Assembly (NCBI GenBank): GCA_003427395.1
Contig: BFEA01000161.1
Location: 1,937,859-1,968,519 of the forward strand
Direction: 5' to 3'
From: Chara braunii
Taxonomy: Eukaryota > Streptophyta > Charophyceae > Charales > Characeae
Length of the DNA: 30,661 bases
A program made the position numbers and the translations under genes. Position 1 is the first letter of the stretch. Each line of letters opens with the position of its first letter. Shown one piece after another: positions 28,963 to 30,661 of the stretch. Below the pieces are notes generated by a model. That model saw only the letters and a program-made list of their open reading frames with translations, was not told where the DNA came from and searched no databases.

Positions 28963-29665
28963 GATCTTTCAGTAAGTGTACGTACGTTTTGATGTTCGTT
29001 TCCCAATTCTTCCCGCTATAGGAATCGGGAAATTTGACTTTGACAGGCTCCCTACGGGGACGCGCTTCTTCCTCTTTTGGAGCGGTCAGTCTGGCGCCCT
29101 CTATGGCGTTTGTGCAATATCGCTCTGTGCCTTCTAGGCGGGCCCTCACTTCAGAGCCCACCTGTGTCGCCAATTCCCGTGCAAAGTCCCGAAACCTCCA
29201 CTCCATACTTTTCTCATCTTCCAAAACCTGCCGCTTGAGTGGATCTTCTTCAGCATCCCACTCTTTCACGGCCGCCTCCTGTTCCTCCCTGGACACATAT
29301 ATCAAGACCTCCTCATCTTCTCCTAGGGATAATCCAACAACCCACTCTGTAATCTTCTTCTCCATTAAATCTTCTTTTGTGCCACTGGACTCACCTCTTC
29401 CTCCTGCCCTTCGCCTTTCCAGTGGTTGTTCTTCCTCCTCTTCCTCCTCTTCTACCGCCTTGAGCTTCGCTGCTTCTCTCTTTAGTCTCTCCTTCTCTCT
29501 GGCCATCTCTTCCTCAATCTTCCTCATCTTCGTCGCCTCTTCCTCCATCAGGGCCTTCTTCTTGGGCTCCTTCTTCTCTCTTCTCTCCTTCAGGAGGGCG
29601 GCGGCTTTCGCCTCCTCTTCGGCGGTGTAGGGGGAGGTGCTCCGGCCACTACGCGTGTCAACCAT
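28895..29665 (-). pseudogene. gypsy Gag N-terminal part
   Basis: The start at 29665 gives MVDTRSGRSTSPYTAEEE, preferred over the ATG 11 codons upstream because this opening resembles Gag proteins I recall from charophyte genomes. Residues about 15-90 are strongly charged (Glu/Lys/Arg/Ala) and likely coiled coil, followed by an acidic run of eight Glu. Then come an Arg/Gly patch and a segment ending PVKVKFPDSYSGKNWETN, typical of the entry to the Ty3/gypsy capsid domain. The frame leaves the Gag homology after VHLLKDL at about 28,960. The antisense frame at 29034-29630 is a Ser-rich shadow. Confidence 0.8.
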
Positions 29666-29698
29666 GGAGAAAAGTGCACAACCAAGTGACAGTTCCAC

Positions 29699-30250
29699 TC
29701 CTCACCACTTAGACTCTCCCCGTAACTGACAAGACCTATTGACTCGATTTATGGACCACAGGGTTCGTAGAGAGCCCTATCAACTATGATCTCTAGCCCA
29801 GACTCCAATACTACATCCGTCACTACAGAACATGTTGCTGACCAGGAGATCCCCCCGTAACTCCTCAGGAAGTCTTTAACGTCGCAGACAGGACGACGCG
29901 GTCAGCAGTTTCTCTCAAGACTTAGACGGCCCGTTGTGCAGCCCACAGCTTGGATTTCAGGCCTACCGTGCCACACCGAGCAGCCCGCCGGTCAGTACCG
30001 GTCCTTGGGAGGGTTCGTGTCCTCCGGGACAGTCGAGTCGTCAGACATAGTCTTTAGCCCTACTCAGCCCGACAGGGGTTTGGTCAACGAGGCCCTATCC
30101 GTCATACACGGAGTCCTATCACCTGGACAGAAGAGACTCAATGCAGAAAGAAAAGACAGACAAAATTAGACTCAGCAAGTACCATAGGGTGAGTGCACAT
30201 CCATAGGGCGAGGGGATAGGCTAAGGGCTTGGCAAGATTATACCAACTCC
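29699..30250. other. Non-coding sequence upstream of gag
   Basis: Expected position of the 5' untranslated region, primer-binding site and LTR of the gypsy element. I find no convincing tRNA-complementary site and no second copy to define an LTR. Confidence 0.4.
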
Positions 30251-30253
30251 AGC

Positions 30254-30405
30254 TTGGTCAAAGTCGTGGTCAGCAGCTCCGGTCAACGCCTTGGTCATCG
30301 CTCTGGTCAACACCCGGGCAACACCTTGGTCAACGCTCTGGTCAACGCTCTGGTCAACGCCTGGTCAACCCTCTGGTCAACGTCCGGTCGACCCTCTGGT
30401 GTCTT
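30254..30405. repeat. GGTCAAC minisatellite
   Basis: About ten imperfect copies of a 12-15 bp unit, consensus CTCTGGTCAACG, in tandem. Unit length varies, which breaks the frame. Confidence 0.85.
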
Positions 30406-30499
30406 CCGCTTCGTGTCCCTCCTTCCTCCTTCCCCGGCTATGTCTTCTCTTCCGCGTCCCGAGCTCCGCGGCTATGGCCGCTACTCTGTCTTGGACCGC

Positions 30500-30587
30500 A
30501 CAACCAATCTTGGATCACTCAACTCTCTCTCTCTCCTCGATGATATCTTCAGCGCAGGTGTGTGATAAACCAATCTTGTATCGCTCA

Positions 30588-30661
<74 letters not shown>
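30500..30661. repeat. Short direct repeat and (CT)n tract reaching the window end
   Basis: AACCAATCTTGGATCACTCA (about 30502) and AACCAATCTTGTATCGCTCA (about 30568) are direct copies, each followed by CT repeats. The second runs as (CT)n from about 30584 to the end, so its full length is unknown. The duplication probably arose through the microsatellite. Confidence 0.9.

Larger units (their letters stand above)
25480..29665 (-). mobile_element. Degraded Ty3/gypsy LTR retrotransposon, integrase missing
   Basis: Minus-strand order is Gag, CCHC zinc knuckle, aspartic protease, RT and RNase H, the usual Ty3/gypsy order before integrase. Integrase should follow below 25,530 but is replaced by the Penelope-like RT unit. 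The coding region is split by at least six frame changes or stops (near 28,960, 28,447, 27,670, 26,840, 26,640 and 25,985) plus an 88-bp duplication. No LTR pair or primer-binding site can be identified, so the ends given are coding limits only. Confidence 0.85.

Noticed and set aside
29034-29630. 198-codon plus-strand open frame
   Set aside because: It is antisense to the Glu/Lys/Arg-rich Gag N-terminus; its Ser-rich translation is a by-product of the opposite strand's codon usage.
29699-30661. 5' LTR of the gypsy element
   Set aside because: The position is right, but no second LTR copy, TG...CA ends or primer-binding site could be identified.

Overview
The window looks like nuclear DNA of a plant-lineage eukaryote, most likely a charophyte alga such as Chara. 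The reasons are the absence of compact operons, the dense layers of decayed retroelements, tRNA-headed SINE-like repeats, TIR elements, microsatellites and N gaps, and a Ty3/gypsy Gag beginning MVDTRSGRS that resembles Gag proteins I remember from Chara braunii. The organism call is an inference from memory, not a database match. I find no intact housekeeping gene and no functional RNA gene.

Layout. Positions 1-9,000 hold tandem repeats (a 100-bp unit at 395, a 180-bp tRNA-like unit at 7,364), a 5'-truncated LINE on the minus strand (1,544-3,445), short copies of the same LINE-like 3' hairpin, and a 556-bp TIR element with TAA target duplications (4,906-5,461). Positions 9,000-12,800 are mostly low-complexity sequence and decayed repeats. 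Positions 12,800-17,300 carry two relatives of the TIR element and three tRNA-headed SINE-like copies; the larger TIR element (16,234-17,295) contains two long foldbacks. Positions 17,300-19,560 hold a short unidentified open segment and a second LINE copy. Positions 19,985-20,570 are a roughly 122-bp alternating repeat, and 21,712-22,030 is another duplicated block.

The most interesting part is 22,258-25,458 on the minus strand. A reverse transcriptase of an unusual, Penelope-like type has an intact catalytic core (D...IDD) and no recognisable GIY-YIG nuclease. It is followed in the same reading frame, across only two stop codons (TGA at 24,502 and TAA at 24,289), by a 658-residue ORF. That ORF encodes a Ser/Pro/Val-rich repeat region, a Josephin-like (ataxin-3 type) cysteine peptidase domain with a conserved Cys/His/Asn triad, a second repeat region and a RING-like Cys/His cluster. 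A retroelement carrying both a deubiquitinase-like and a RING-like module would be new to me.

This unit is joined to a degraded Ty3/gypsy element (about 25,480-29,665, minus strand) that still shows Gag, a CCHC zinc knuckle, protease, RT (YLDD) and RNase H, but with several frameshifts and no integrase. The joint lies exactly at a 22-bp sequence that also occurs inside the gypsy RNase H region, which suggests template switching or another homology-driven fusion. Upstream of gag, 29,700-30,661 is non-coding, with a GGTCAA-type minisatellite and a terminal (CT)n tract.
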